Positions 9,418 to 20,220 of a stretch of DNA of 58,719 nucleotides are shown piece after piece (position 1 is the stretch's first letter; every line of letters starts with the position of its first letter). The position numbers were made by a program, and so were the translations under genes. Under the pieces are notes generated by a model. The model worked only from the letters and a program-made list of their open reading frames with translations. It had not been told where the DNA came from and made no database searches. Origin of the DNA: Bacteroidota bacterium (GTDB lineage: Bacteria > Bacteroidota > Bacteroidia > AKYH767-A > OLB10); the NCBI GenBank assembly GCA_016721435.1, contig JADKIC010000031.1:1-58719 (forward strand), written 5' to 3'.

Positions 9418-10401
9418 TTAAACCGTCAGATACATCACTTCTTTCACTGCCTTAATCACCCGTGCCGGATTTGGCAGGAAGGCTTCGATTAAAGTCAGGG
9501 CATATGACAGAGGAACATCCCCACCCATCACCCGAAGAATCGGTGCATCAAGATAATCGAACGCATCTTTCTGCACTTTAAAACTTACTTCAGAAGCAAT
9601 AGAAGCCAGTGGCCAGCTCTCCTCTACGATCACCAGGCGGTTTGTCTTTTTCACGGAATTCACAACAGTGGGATAATCGATCGGGCGAACGGAACGAAGA
9701 TCGATTACTTCTGCACTTATATTTTCCTTCGACAATTCTTCTGCCGCCTTCAAAGCTACCTTCATCATTTTACCGAAGGAGACGATGGTGACATCCTTTC
9801 CTTCCCGCTTCACATCAGCCACGCCAATCGGCATCAGGTATTCCCCTTCAGGTACCATGCCCTTATCTCCATACATCTGCTCCGACTCCATAAAAATCAC
9901 GGGGTCATTATCACGTATGGCAGTCTTTAATAATCCTTTTGCATCCGCAGGGTTTGAAGGAACTACCACTTTGAGTCCGGGACAGTTCGCATACCAGCTT
10001 TCAAATGCCTGACTATGCTGAGAGCTTAACATACCTGCAGAACCGGTAGGACCTCTGAATACAATCGGAACATTAAAATGACCACCACTCATACTCATCA
10101 TTTTCGCTGCAGAATTGATCACCTGATCGATGGCTACCAACGAAAAATTAAAAGTCATGAATTCAATAATGGGACGCAGACCATTCATAGCTGCCCCTAC
10201 TCCAATACCCGCAAAACCGAGTTCAGCGATGGGCGTATCGATAATTCTTTTCGGACCAAATTCATCCAGCATCCCCTGACTCACTTTATAAGCGCCGTTG
10301 TATTCAGCCACTTCCTCTCCCATGAGGAAAACACGTTCGTCGTTCCTCATTTCCTCAGCCATAGCTTCTCTTAATGCTTCTCTAAACTGAATTTCTCTCA
10401 T
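9418..10401 (-). CDS. pdhB: Pyruvate dehydrogenase E1 component, beta subunit
   Basis: 327 residues, intact. It matches the E1 beta subunit of the pyruvate (2-oxo acid) dehydrogenase complex, which with the alpha subunit decarboxylates pyruvate on thiamine diphosphate. Landmarks are REALREAMAEEM and MGEEVAEYNGAYKVSQG at the start, DTPIAELGFAGIGVGAA, and FRGPTGSAGMLSSQHSQ. The alpha subunit is not adjacent. The closest alternative is the branched-chain E1 beta, but AYKVSQGMLDEFGPKR favours pyruvate. Confidence 0.9.
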   Translation of the reverse strand: MREIQFREALREAMAEEMRNDERVFLMGEEVAEYNGAYKVSQGMLDEFGPKRIIDTPIAELGFAGIGVGAAMNGLRPIIEFMTFNFSLVAIDQVINSAAKMMSMSGGHFNVPIVFRGPTGSAGMLSSQHSQAFESWYANCPGLKVVVPSNPADAKGLLKTAIRDNDPVIFMESEQMYGDKGMVPEGEYLMPIGVADVKREGKDVTIVSFGKMMKVALKAAEELSKENISAEVIDLRSVRPIDYPTVVNSVKKTNRLVIVEESWPLASIASEVSFKVQKDAFDYLDAPILRVMGGDVPLSYALTLIEAFLPNPARVIKAVKEVMYLTV

Positions 10402-10423
10402 TGTTTTGCGTTGGTTTGTTTGA

Positions 10424-10431
10424 CAAAAATA
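10424..10431 (-). promoter_or_regulatory. -7 box (TATTTTTG) of pdhB
   Basis: An exact TAnnTTTG match on the minus strand, 22 bases upstream of the pdhB ATG. No clear -33 element is visible. Confidence 0.5.
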
Positions 10432-10556
10432 TGCTTTTCATGAACCGAAAATGCGCGACGACCTTCATGTCGGGTCTGAAATTTTAATTTTGAAAAAACA
10501 GCCGGAATATTAAAGTAAAAAACCGATTTTATAGTCTAAATATCAGCAGATTACAA

Positions 10557-10874
10557 TCACTCCAACTCCTCGAGCAGAAATTCAAGTTCCGCAAAAGTAT
10601 GTTTATTATTTTGTGCGTTGGCCAGTTGCATCCCTGCCTGAACTACTTTTCCGGAGGCTGCTATTTCCCCCTTAGCACGCAGATGAAGGGCCAATTGATA
10701 ATAAGAAGGTAAATAAGCAGGATGTTGAAGAATCAATTCCTTTAACAGCTCTAAAGCCTTGTCTTTCATTGATTCATCACTCCCATACTCGAGAGCCAAT
10801 GCATATTTACAAAAGGGATCACCGGGATCCTCCGCCATCATTGCCAGAATTTGTTGAACTCTTTTAGGATTCAT
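10557..10874 (-). CDS. Small TPR-like protein
   Basis: About 105 residues, all helical. Two degenerate tetratricopeptide units are visible: DPFCKYALALEYGS...ALELLKELILQHP, then LPSYYQLALHLRAKGEIAASGKVVQAGMQLA. The ATG at 10874 (MNPKRVQQIL) is preferred to the outer one because a TATTTTTG promoter box lies at 10889-10896, between the two candidate starts. There is no signal peptide, so it is probably a cytoplasmic scaffold or adaptor with an unknown partner. Confidence 0.7.
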   Translation of the reverse strand: MNPKRVQQILAMMAEDPGDPFCKYALALEYGSDESMKDKALELLKELILQHPAYLPSYYQLALHLRAKGEIAASGKVVQAGMQLANAQNNKHTFAELEFLLEELE

Positions 10875-10888
10875 TCCAATAGTTTTGA

Positions 10889-10896
10889 CAAAAATA
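10889..10896 (-). promoter_or_regulatory. -7 box (TATTTTTG) of the small TPR gene
   Basis: An exact TAnnTTTG match lying 14 bases upstream of the ATG at 10874 and inside the longer possible reading frame. It therefore decides the start. Confidence 0.5.
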
Positions 10897-10966
10897 CGTC
10901 TTAAGTACAAAGGCTATAATATATAGCCCATTACATGATTAATGTAAGCAAACTTGCAAAATCATA

Positions 10967-10997
10967 TTGGCAAATTGCCCCGTTTAAAGTAGGTTTG
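10967..10997 (+). promoter_or_regulatory. Complete Bacteroidota promoter for etfB-etfA
   Basis: TTG at 10967-10969, a 20-base spacer, then TAGGTTTG at 10990-10997. This matches both the -33 and -7 elements of the Bacteroidota vegetative promoter at the preferred spacing, and lies 25 bases before the etfB ATG. It is the best promoter in the window. Confidence 0.65.
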
Positions 10998-11022
10998 CAC
11001 TTTCTTAATAATTTCTGAAAAC

Positions 11023-11760
11023 ATGAAAATACTCGTCTGCATCAGTAATGTTCCTGATACAACCACTAAAATAACCTTCAGTGATGATCTGAAGTCTTTT
11101 AATCCGGCCGGCGTACAGTTTATCATTAATCCTTATGATGAAATTGCATTGACGCGTGCTTTAGAATTGACTGAATCACAAGCTGGTACAGTTACCGTAA
11201 TCAATATTGGAGATGCAAGTACCGAACCTACCATTCGTAAAGCGCTTGCTATTGGGGCTACCGATGCGGTCCGGATCAATGCTACACCACGTGACGCCTA
11301 CTTTGTTGCCGGTCAGATTGCTGCTTATGCAAAAGATAAGGGCTTTGATTTGATCCTTACAGGTAGAGAATCCATCGATTATAATGGCTCACAGGTGGCG
11401 TCCATGTTGGGTGAGAAACTCGACTTGCCTGCCGTTTGCATCGTAAAATCACTCATGATAGAAGGATCAACCGCCACCCTTGAACGTGAAATTGAAGGTG
11501 GTAAAGAAGTGTTGACTTGCCCGCTTCCATTGGTAGCAAGTGCCACAGAAGGAATGGCAGAACCCAGAATTCCAAACATGCGTGGTATCATGAGTGCCCG
11601 TACAAAACCCTTAACCGTTGTTGAACCCGTTGATATTCCGCAGTTGCAACAAATTATTAAGTTTGATAAACCTCAAAGCAGGGGGCAGGTAAAGCTCGTT
11701 GCTGCTGATGAAGTCAATAAATTAGTGGATTTATTGCATGGCGAAGCCAAAGCGATTTAA
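11023..11760 (+). CDS. etfB: Electron transfer flavoprotein, beta subunit
   Basis: 245 residues, intact. EtfB pairs with EtfA to take electrons from acyl-CoA and related dehydrogenases and pass them to the quinone pool. Family features are MKILVCISNVPDTTTKI at the start, FIINPYDEIALTRALEL, and the AMP-binding region with LTGRESIDYNGSQVASMLGE. The partner etfA follows 30 bases downstream, so the two form an operon from the promoter at 10967-10997. Confidence 0.95.
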   Translation: MKILVCISNVPDTTTKITFSDDLKSFNPAGVQFIINPYDEIALTRALELTESQAGTVTVINIGDASTEPTIRKALAIGATDAVRINATPRDAYFVAGQIAAYAKDKGFDLILTGRESIDYNGSQVASMLGEKLDLPAVCIVKSLMIEGSTATLEREIEGGKEVLTCPLPLVASATEGMAEPRIPNMRGIMSARTKPLTVVEPVDIPQLQQIIKFDKPQSRGQVKLVAADEVNKLVDLLHGEAKAI

Positions 11761-11790
11761 TGCTATCAATTACCTCCAAAAATTAATAAG

Positions 11791-12768
11791 ATGTCAGTTT
11801 TAATATACGCAGAAAATACAGGTGGAAAATTCAAGAAATCCACTTTTGAAGTGATTAGTTATGCCAATGTGATCGCCAAAGAACAAAAGACAAATCTGGT
11901 GGCTATTTCCATTGGTAATGTGGAAAATGCTGAACTGGAAAAATTAGCCAAATACGGTGTTGACAAAGTACTTTCCGTCACCGGAGAGCAATTGAAATTA
12001 TTTGTTAACCAAGCCTATGCTTCCATCATTGCTGAAGGTGCAAAAGCAAGCTCCGCTGATACAATTGTATTATCTGCTTCTTTTAGCGGAAAAGGATTAG
12101 CACCACGAATTGCTGTGAAGATGGATGCCGGCTTTGTGGATGGAGCGATCGGCTTACCTTCTTTCAACGGTAGTTTTACAGTCAGAAAGGGGGCATTCTC
12201 CGGAAAGGCATTTGCGGATGTTAGCCTGACAAGTACTAATAAAGTAATAAGTCTGGTGCCCAATTCCTATAAAGTTGTAGAAGACACCAAGCCTGCTGCA
12301 ATAGAGACCTTTGCTCCTGTAATTAAGGAAAGTGATTTCCGGACCATGGTCAAAGAAATTGTCAGAGCAGCAGATAAAGTATCGCTCCCTGAAGCTGAAA
12401 TTGTGGTTTCCGGTGGCAGAGGTTTAAAAGGTCCTGAAAACTGGGGGATGATTGAAGAATTAGCTGAACTACTCGGAGCAGCCACCGCCTGTTCAAAGCC
12501 GGTCAGTGATGCACATTGGCGTCCACATAGTGAACACGTTGGACAAACCGGAATTGCTGTAAGTCCAAATCTTTATATCGCGATCGGTATATCGGGTGCT
12601 ATTCAACATCTTGCCGGTGTCAGCGCATCAAAAACAATTGTGGTTATCAACAAAGACCCTGAAGCACCCTTTTTTAAAGCGGCTGATTATGGTATTGTTG
12701 GTGATGCTTTTGAAGTGATTCCCCGATTAATAGAAGCGGTGAAGGAATTCAAATCGGCACATGCCTGA
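11791..12768 (+). CDS. etfA: Electron transfer flavoprotein, alpha subunit
   Basis: 325 residues, intact. The C-terminal FAD domain shows the signature VVSGGRGLKGPENW, then GAATACSKPVSDAHW, EHVGQTGIAVSPNLYIAIGISGAIQHLAG and VINKDPEAPFF, the classic FixB/EtfA fingerprint. It works as a heterodimer with the preceding EtfB in fatty acid and amino acid oxidation. Confidence 0.95.
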   Translation: MSVLIYAENTGGKFKKSTFEVISYANVIAKEQKTNLVAISIGNVENAELEKLAKYGVDKVLSVTGEQLKLFVNQAYASIIAEGAKASSADTIVLSASFSGKGLAPRIAVKMDAGFVDGAIGLPSFNGSFTVRKGAFSGKAFADVSLTSTNKVISLVPNSYKVVEDTKPAAIETFAPVIKESDFRTMVKEIVRAADKVSLPEAEIVVSGGRGLKGPENWGMIEELAELLGAATACSKPVSDAHWRPHSEHVGQTGIAVSPNLYIAIGISGAIQHLAGVSASKTIVVINKDPEAPFFKAADYGIVGDAFEVIPRLIEAVKEFKSAHA

Positions 12769-12794
12769 TTTTATTTATCTTCACATAGCAGTTT

Positions 12795-13418
12795 ATGAAA
12801 AAAATTAAACTTGAAATCATAGGGCTCTCCTTTAGTCAAACACAAAGTGGAGCTTATGCACTTATACTTGGCGAAGAAGAAGGTAAGCGCCGTCTTCCTA
12901 TAATAATTGGAGGATTTGAAGCACAGGCCATCGCTGTCGAGCTGGAAAACATGCAGCCCAGCCGGCCGCTGACACATGATTTATTTAAAAATTTTGCCAT
13001 CGAATTCGACATTCATATTGATGAAGTTATCATTTACAATTTGAAGGAAGGTATTTTCTATTCCAAATTAATTTGCACCAACAAAGAAGGTGAAAGTAAA
13101 GAGATTGATGCGCGTACTTCTGACGCTATTGCGATGGCAGTACGATTCAATTGTCCGATCTATTCTTTTGAATTTATCCTATCCTCCGCCGGAATGGTTC
13201 TCGATGAGACGGAAGGTGCAGCAGAAGAAGAAAAACCAAAAAGTCTACCCAAGAAAAGTGCCGCTAAGAAGGTCACAGAGGTCGCCAACGACTATACTTC
13301 TTTATCCGTTGATGAATTAAAAGAGCTGTTGATGAAAGCGATTGATGAAGAAGCTTATGAAACGGCCTCTAAAATAAGAGATGAGCTAAGCAAACGGAAG
13401 AAATCTTCGGAGCAGTAA
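12795..13418 (+). CDS. Bifunctional nuclease (DUF151) protein with C-terminal UVR motif
   Basis: 207 residues. Residues 1-135 form the bifunctional nuclease fold: GAYALILGEEEGKRRLPIIIGGFEAQAI, then RPLTHDL and the ARTSDAIAMAVR motif near residue 108. A low-complexity Glu/Lys linker leads to a UvrB/UvrC-type helical hairpin (LKELLMKAIDEEAYETASKIRDEL) at the end. The gene follows etfA by 26 bases and probably shares its transcript. Plant and bacterial members have RNase and DNase activity; the role here is unknown. Confidence 0.85.
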   Translation: MKKIKLEIIGLSFSQTQSGAYALILGEEEGKRRLPIIIGGFEAQAIAVELENMQPSRPLTHDLFKNFAIEFDIHIDEVIIYNLKEGIFYSKLICTNKEGESKEIDARTSDAIAMAVRFNCPIYSFEFILSSAGMVLDETEGAAEEEKPKSLPKKSAAKKVTEVANDYTSLSVDELKELLMKAIDEEAYETASKIRDELSKRKKSSEQ

Positions 13419-13578
13419 AACTTTGGCTTTACCACCTTGCGAAAAAGATTTTCTCTTTTTATCCTTTCTCTCTAATTTCCATCTCCTTTTTTTCTCAGCC
13501 CAACACTTTTTACTTTTTATCTTAATACGATACAACCTTTTTCTCTTACTTTCGTAAAAACATGCTCAATATATTATC

Positions 13579-16185
13579 ATGAAAAAGGAATTATTCGTCG
13601 CATTACTTCTACTGCTATTGGTGACTGTTAACGCACAAGCCCAATGGAGTTGGCTCCATCCCAATCCACAAGGAAACAACCTCAATAAATTAAGTTTTTA
13701 AATACTTCCACCGGATGGGCTGCCGGAGATAAAGGCGCATTGATTAAAACTACTAATGGGGGCAGTTCCTGGGCATTGCAATATCCCGGACATATCGATG
13801 ACATCACCGAATTGCAGTTCACCGATAGTTTGAATGGATTTATGGCAGCCGGTAGTGATTTATATTATTCCTCCAATAGCGGTCAGTCCTGGAACATCCG
13901 ATATCGTTTTCCATCCTATACCATCAGTGCCTTGTGCATGGTGGATGCCGATAGCGGAGTGCTGGCATTGAAAAACAGCAGTTCCTTTGGTCAGTTGTTT
14001 AAAACCACAGATGGTGGACTATCATGGCAGCAGATATTACCCAATACACCCGGAGATATTAATGATATTGCCTTAACAGCAAATGGCAATGGAATGCTCG
14101 TGGGTTCGGGTGCATTGTCCATGCGTACAACAGATTTTGGGACTACCTGGAATTTTGTTGGAATAGCAAGTGCGGTCGAATTTATAGATGTCAGCATGCC
14201 CTCCGGACAAAACATTTACATAGCTTCAGCTGCTCAAATTTTCAATCCACTGATGGGGATTAAGCTTTACGCCCATTGGCAATCCTGCATCAACAGCGGG
14301 GACTAACCTGCTGAGCATCGACTTCGTCAATCTCAATAATGGCGTGGTGGGCAGTGAGGCCGGGAATATATTTTACACTTCCAATGGAGGGGCCAACTGG
14401 AACAGCTATTTATCCAATGACTGGTTCAATGCGCTGGATGTGGTGGCTAATACATCGAATAACTTCATCGTTGCGGGAACCAATGGTTCGATACTAAAAT
14501 CAACAAATGGAGGAACTGCATGGAATGAACTCTCTTCTCGTGTATCTGAAACCAGATTAAATGGGATTGAAACAATATCGTCTACAGAAGCCTTTGCAGC
14601 CGGAGTTTCCGGAACTATTTTACATACCACCAACAGTGGAGTGACGTGGACACCACAGGCCAGCAATGCAGGTGGCGAAGATTTACAGGATATTCTTTTT
14701 GTAAATGCTACTACAGGATTAGCTGTAGGTTCCAGCGGAACTATTGTAAAAACTATTGATGGAGGGGCGAACTGGAATTTTATTTTTAGTGGTATCGGAG
14801 AAAATTTATTTAACCTTCATAAGACTTCAGGCAATAAAATATATGTCTGCGGAGCGAATGCAAAAATTGCCTTTTCCAATAACAATGGCGATACCTGGAC
14901 AGATGTTCCCAATTCATTTCAGGGCTTAGGATATGACTTTAAACTCATACAAAGCTTTGGCACCGACACCCTCATCATTTCTACCAACCAACCTTATCTT
15001 GTTACTACCTATGACAATGGATTAAGCTGGAATTTGGTCAACAACGGTGGGGCTACAGATAATACAGCGATGTATTTCAGCAACAGCATGACCGGATTTA
15101 CAGGAACCAGTATAGGAGAAATATATTCGACCGTTGACGGAGGAACCAATTGGTCACTCGAATTACAAACAAATGGAAATGATCCTGTCAATTGCATTAA
15201 ATTTACGGATCCTTTGAACGGATGGTTCTTTGCCGGCAATGAAATTTATAGAACAGCCAACGGAGGAAGTGTCTGGGGAAAGGAAATTAATCCAAGTAAA
15301 GCCCCATTATACGACATAGATTTTCTTGTTGGCAATAATGCGCTGGCTGTCGGAGATGGTCTTTCCACTATTCTTGCAAGGAAAAATGATATGCAGTTGA
15401 GTTTACCGACCACTACTTTTTGCACAGATAACGGCTATACGCTTGCCATCAATGCGAATGGAAATTGGAATCCCGGTAATCAGTTTCGTATTGAGTTATC
15501 AGATGAATTCGGAGAGTTTATATATCCAACAACACTCGGATCTGTTACTGCAACAGGAACAACACCCGTTCCTATCAACGTACCCAATGGACTCATTGAT
15601 GGAACAGATTACAGGATTAGAATTTTTTCTACCAATCCCCCTATGTGGAGTCCGCTCAATTCTATTCCTATTGAAGTACGAACTTCGCCTGATGCCTATA
15701 TCGTTGCCGGAGGACCCACAGCCTTTTGTGCAGGAAGTTCTGTCACCTTGTATGCGTTTACCGGAGCGAACTGGGTGTATCAATGGTACAAAGATGGAGT
15801 GATCATTAACGGAGCTACAGCCGATACCCTTTTCGTTGATTCCACAGGGAATTATACAGTTAATGTAAGCGATGGTATATGTGATCTCACCTCTCCGATT
15901 ACGGATGTACTGGTGATCAACTGCAGTGGAATTGCAGAGCAGTTATCTGCCTCAAATTATCTTTTGTACCCAAATCCATCAAAAGACATCATTCGCATCA
16001 CTTCAAAAGATAGTCGTGCGATTAACAAAATGACCATTACAGATATCACCGGAAGAATTATAGATGTGATTACCCCGGGAGATGCAACAGCTATTCAATT
16101 GAATGTCGAAAGTTATCCCCAAGGAATGTATCAGGTGATCATTGATGGAAATAAGCCGGCGGTATTACGATTCATCAAACTCTGA
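13579..16185 (+). CDS. T9SS-secreted YCF48/BNR-type repeat protein (frameshifted)
   Basis: Restored length is about 868 residues. A signal peptide (MKKELFVALLLLLLV, ending AQA) is followed by ten or so YCF48-like beta-propeller repeats with the core G..G.I.KTTNGG..W. Next comes an Ig-like domain (near 15680-15920, AFCAGSSVTLYA...YQWYKDG), and then a C-terminal T9SS type A sorting domain (YLLYPNPS, ending LRFIKL). Two frame breaks occur: one near 13697, where a T5 run would fit as T6, and one near 14250. A TACTTTCG element at 13547-13554 resembles the -7 box with one mismatch. It is probably a cell-surface or released adhesion-type protein; no catalytic motif is seen. Confidence 0.8.
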
Positions 16186-16950
16186 TACGAGTCCTGAATT
16201 CCTTATCTTTTTCCATTGATGTTGAATCCTTTTTTCTTTCTTAAGAAGAACAGGGCTCAGTAACAGTAATAATTTCCTTTTACGAGGTGGGGTTAACTTA
16301 CCGTCTATTATGTGTTGGCGCAAGGCGGTCAAGTCATGCCATTGCCCGAGTTCCTCTTGAAGTTGATCAAAGAAAGGATGACGCACATCGACCTTTAAAC
16401 CGCAGTACTGTTTAGTGGTTAATAGTGAAGATAAATACATTACTCTTTTTAGATGAATTCTGGATCTATGCCATTGGGTAGTTTCAGGAAGAGTGTTTAT
16501 ACATTCAGCGAACTTTGACATTTGCTTATTCAGAAATTTCACTAAATCTTTAGTATCTATTTTTTTCATGGTGGCAGATAGTTCCATCCTGCTTTCTTCA
16601 AGAAATTTTCGCGACTTTATAAATCTCTTTTGCAACGTTCTCCTCGTCCCGCGATCACTTTTTCAGAAATTTTAAAGTCATTCAATTTTGGGTAGTGGAA
16701 CAAATGTTCATTTATAATTCCTGCAGACCGGACTTCCCCCGGCTAATGAGGAAATGTGTTTCCATTCTTTAAAAAAGTTATTTCCTTTTCCCGTAAGATG
16801 TGAGAGCAATTTGGCGGATGCCAGGATCTTCTTCATCAACACACGTGCTTTGTGCAAATTTTCAGGATGAGAAGTGTGGATAAAGAGATGCAGCTGCTGT
16901 AAAGCTTCATCCTGCCACGATTCAATTTTCTTATACCTAATTTTAGTCAT
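16165..16950 (-). CDS. CHAD domain protein (frameshifted)
   Basis: CHAD domains are conserved histidine-rich helical bundles that bind polyphosphate. Seen here are NLHKARVLMKKILASAKLL in the first part and HRSRIHLKRVMYLSSLL and LGQWHDLTALRQHI in the second, the expected order. The ATG at 16950 (MTKIRYKKIESWQ) is preferred to one 84 bases upstream. The frame breaks in about 16640-16740, where two shifts are needed. The 3' end overlaps the convergent T9SS gene by 21 bases. No CYTH triphosphatase domain is fused or adjacent. Confidence 0.75.
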
Positions 16951-17056
16951 TATATAAAGGAATAAAAGTGATTTTACCGGGATGCCTTTTATATCCACGC
17001 TGAATTTACGATATTCGTTCCATAAAACACTCAAATTTTAAATATCCACTGTTTAT

Positions 17057-18308
17057 ATGAGCGGAAATTACTTCCCTTTCCAATTGAGCATCGTTTTCCT
17101 TTTTATGACTTCAATCACCACCTTGAATGGTCAGGTTTTAATAGAATTCAAGGGAGATGAAAAAACAATTTATTCTTATAAGGGAGGAGATGAATTCACC
17201 GGTGAAGGCCTCAACAAAGAAAAATGGATGACTGCCTATCCATGGGCCAGGCATTTGTATTGCAGCATGGATGTCAACTACTATTCTGACGGTGATGATC
17301 TTATAGAGCAAGATGGAATATTATCCATCTCCGCCCGAAAAAGTAAGATCACCGCCAGAGCAATACCTTATGAAAGTGATAGTTTCCTGTTGCAATGCCC
17401 GGACAAACCAACTGTCAGCAATCTAATGACATTTGATTATCAAAGTGGGTTGATCTATTCTAAAGAAAAGTACACGTATGGGTTATTTGAAATTCGATTC
17501 CGAACGGACGCTACTTCCGGATTATGGCCGGCATTCTGGCTGTTTGGCGCAGATAATCAGGAGATCGATATTTTTGAAATGGGTGGATCCAGAGCGGGTG
17601 CTTTTCATGTGGATGTGCATTGTAAAAGGGCTGTAAAAACTACCCTGTATTTTTAGGGTTATTAAGAAAAAACTGGGGATCCCATTTATATACAACGGCT
17701 GACTGGAAAAACAATTTCCATACCATCAGCATCGATTGGGCGAAGAAGGAATCACCTGGTACCTGGACGGACTGCCTGTCGCCTGGTGGAAGGGAACATT
17801 CAGTGATCCACTTGCTTTAATCGCTAATCTTGCCGTCACCAATAAAGAAGGTACGATTGGAGGAGCGATCACCGAAAGCACAAAATTTCCTGCAAAATTT
17901 GAAATTGATTACATCCGCATCTGGCAAAAGAGTAACAGTAAAAATCATCACTTTACACAGAAGGCAACTTCAACTCCCCTCAAGGTATCATCGTCGGAAA
18001 ATACTGCTAATACAGTTGCTTCTCTAACAAAAAAGAAGCGACCTGAATACAAGAGAAAAATAATAAAGACTCCCATTCAAAGGATCGGCATCTTCCTTTC
18101 ATCAGTGGACAAACTCCTGGTAAGTATGGAAGGGAATATGAGTGGTTCAGCAATATTGGAGCTGCAAAAAATGGGAAGTCCGGCAGCCAAACAACAACAC
18201 GAAATAAAAAACGGAACTTCCCTCCTCCCCTTATCCGGGAAGGGAACATACGCCATTAAAGTAAAATGTGCATCGGAAATGTCAGAGGTATTCATTGAAG
18301 TGCAGTAG
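17057..18308 (+). CDS. Secreted glycoside hydrolase family 16 protein (frameshifted)
   Basis: A GH16 endo-glucanase or galactanase-type enzyme. It has a signal peptide (ending TTLNGQ), then the beta-jelly-roll motifs GGDEFTGEGLNKEKW, YGLFEIRFRTD and LWPAFWLFG. The catalytic signature EIDIFE, whose two Glu act as nucleophile and acid/base, lies near residues 169-174. The rest (ITWYLDGLPVAWW, FEIDYIRIWQ) closes the fold, and about 120 residues of unassigned C-terminal sequence follow. Two indels break the frame, near 17625 and near 17737; the sequence between them reads on as NYPVFLGLLRKNWGSHLYT. Substrate (laminarin, agar, lichenan) cannot be told. There is no T9SS tail. Confidence 0.8.
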
Positions 18309-18359
18309 CCTATTCCTGAAACGGTAAATTCACCTTCTCAATAATGTAAAGTTCAACAC

Positions 18360-18367
18360 TATATTTG
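18360..18367 (+). promoter_or_regulatory. -7 box (TATATTTG) of sppA
   Basis: An exact TAnnTTTG match, 15 bases upstream of the ATG at 18383. It overlaps the outer possible start (18365) and so supports the inner one. Confidence 0.5.
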
Positions 18368-18382
18368 TTTAAAATAAACACT

Positions 18383-20154
18383 ATGAAGCAATTCTTTAAA
18401 ATATTCTTTGCCTCCATGCTCGGATTCATCTTCGGACTTGTTGTCTTGTTCTTTCTTTTTATTGTAATCATTTCCATGTCGGTCTCCTCATTAAAAAATG
18501 ATGAAGTTATTGTTTCAGAGAACAGTATTCTGCATATCCGGCTGGATTTCCCGCTAAAGGATCGCAGTTCAAATAATCCATTTGAGAATTTTAATTTCAG
18601 TCAATTAGAGGCAAAACATTCCATTGGATTAAACGACATCTTAAAAAACATTAAGAAGGCATCCAAAGACGATAAAATAAAAGGAATATACCTTGATGTT
18701 ACTTCACTTCAAGGAGGCATAGCCAGCATTGATGAAATTCGTAATGCACTATTGCAATTCAGAAAATCAGGTAAGTTTATATATGCTTTTGCGGATTACT
18801 ATACGCAAGGAGGCTACTATCTGGCTTCGGCATCCGATAAAATATATTTGAATCCGGAAGGATCGGTGGGCTTAACAGGACTTGCAGCACAACTGATGTT
18901 TTTTAAAGGCACATTGGAGAAACTGGAAGTAGAGCCGCAGGTCATTCGTCACGGAAAATTCAAAAGTGCTATTGAGCCTTTTATTTTGGATAAGATGAGC
19001 GATGAAAACCGTGCTCAGATCCGTGCATTTGTTGATCCGATGTGGGAGCACTTATCATCATCTATTTGCCTGCAACGTAAAATGAGTACTGAAGATTTCA
19101 AGATAATCGTTGATTCCATGAAAGCGAGAACAGCAGCAGATGCCAAGGAGTTGAAACTGGTAGATGAACTGGCCTATTTCGATGAATTCACTGCAGCTTT
19201 GAATAAAAAAATCGGCAAAAAAACAGATGAAAAAATTAAATTAGTTTCACTCGGACGTTATAAAAAATCACCCGAACCAAAGGGTTCAGGAGCTACGTTT
19301 CCTAAGGATAAGATCGCAGTAATCTTCGCATCCGGTTCTATTTCTAATGGAGAAGGTGATGATGAATCCATAGGTTCTGATAAATTATCTGAAGCCATCC
19401 GTTCCGCCAGAAAAGATGAAAAAATTAAGGCGATAGTTTTGCGCGTCAATTCACCGGGTGGAGATGCCCTCGCGTCTGAAGAAATCTGGAGAGAAGTACT
19501 GTTGGCGAAAAAGGCGAAGCCTGTTATTGTTTCTATGGGTGATGTGGCTGCTTCCGGAGGATATTATATCAGTTGCGCTGCGGATAAAATTGTAGTGCAG
19601 GAAAATACACTCACAGGCTCAATAGGTGTTTTCGGATTGCTGTTTAATGCGGAGAAAATGCTGAAAAACAAATTGGGTATTACGACTGATGTATATAAAA
19701 CAAATCCTTTTACAGATATGGGAAGCATCGCCCGGCCGCTGACTCCATCGGAGCAATTGATACTTCAGCAAGAAGTTGATCGTATTTATGATGTATTCAC
19801 ACGACGTGTGGCAGAAGGTCGCAAGTTGACACAACCCCAAGTGGACAGTATTGGTCAGGGAAGAGTTTGGGCCGGTGCAAAAGCCATTGAAATTGGATTA
19901 GCGGATACACTCGGTGGACTTGAAACAGCCATTGATATAGCTGCTGCAAAAGCAGGAATAAAAGAATATCGTATTACCCAATTACCGGAACAAAAGATCC
20001 GTTTCAAGCGATGCTCCAGGATTTTTCTACCGAAGTGAGCACCAAGGTTACCATGGAACAAACCGGAGAATCGTATAAATACATCAAGGCCATCAAGGAA
20101 ATTCTACAGCTGAACGGTGTGCAGGCATTGAGTCCCTACAGTGTAAATTTCTAA
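18383..20154 (+). CDS. sppA: Signal peptide peptidase SppA, 67-kDa type
   Basis: A membrane-anchored serine protease that degrades cleaved signal peptides. One N-terminal transmembrane helix (FIFGLVVLFFLFIVIISM) is followed by tandem peptidase S49 domains, as in E. coli protease IV. The catalytic Lys is in KFKSAIEPF (first domain) and the nucleophile Ser in GDVAASGGYYIS (second domain). An A-run indel near 20000 shifts the last 50 residues; in the other frame the protein continues and ends ALSPYSVNF at 20154, about 590 residues in all. It is convergent with the M50 gene. Confidence 0.9.
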
Positions 20155-20220
20155 GCGATAGAAATGGGCAGCGCCTGAAAAGAAACCAACATCAATGTTG
20201 TCGAAATATGAAACAACCTG

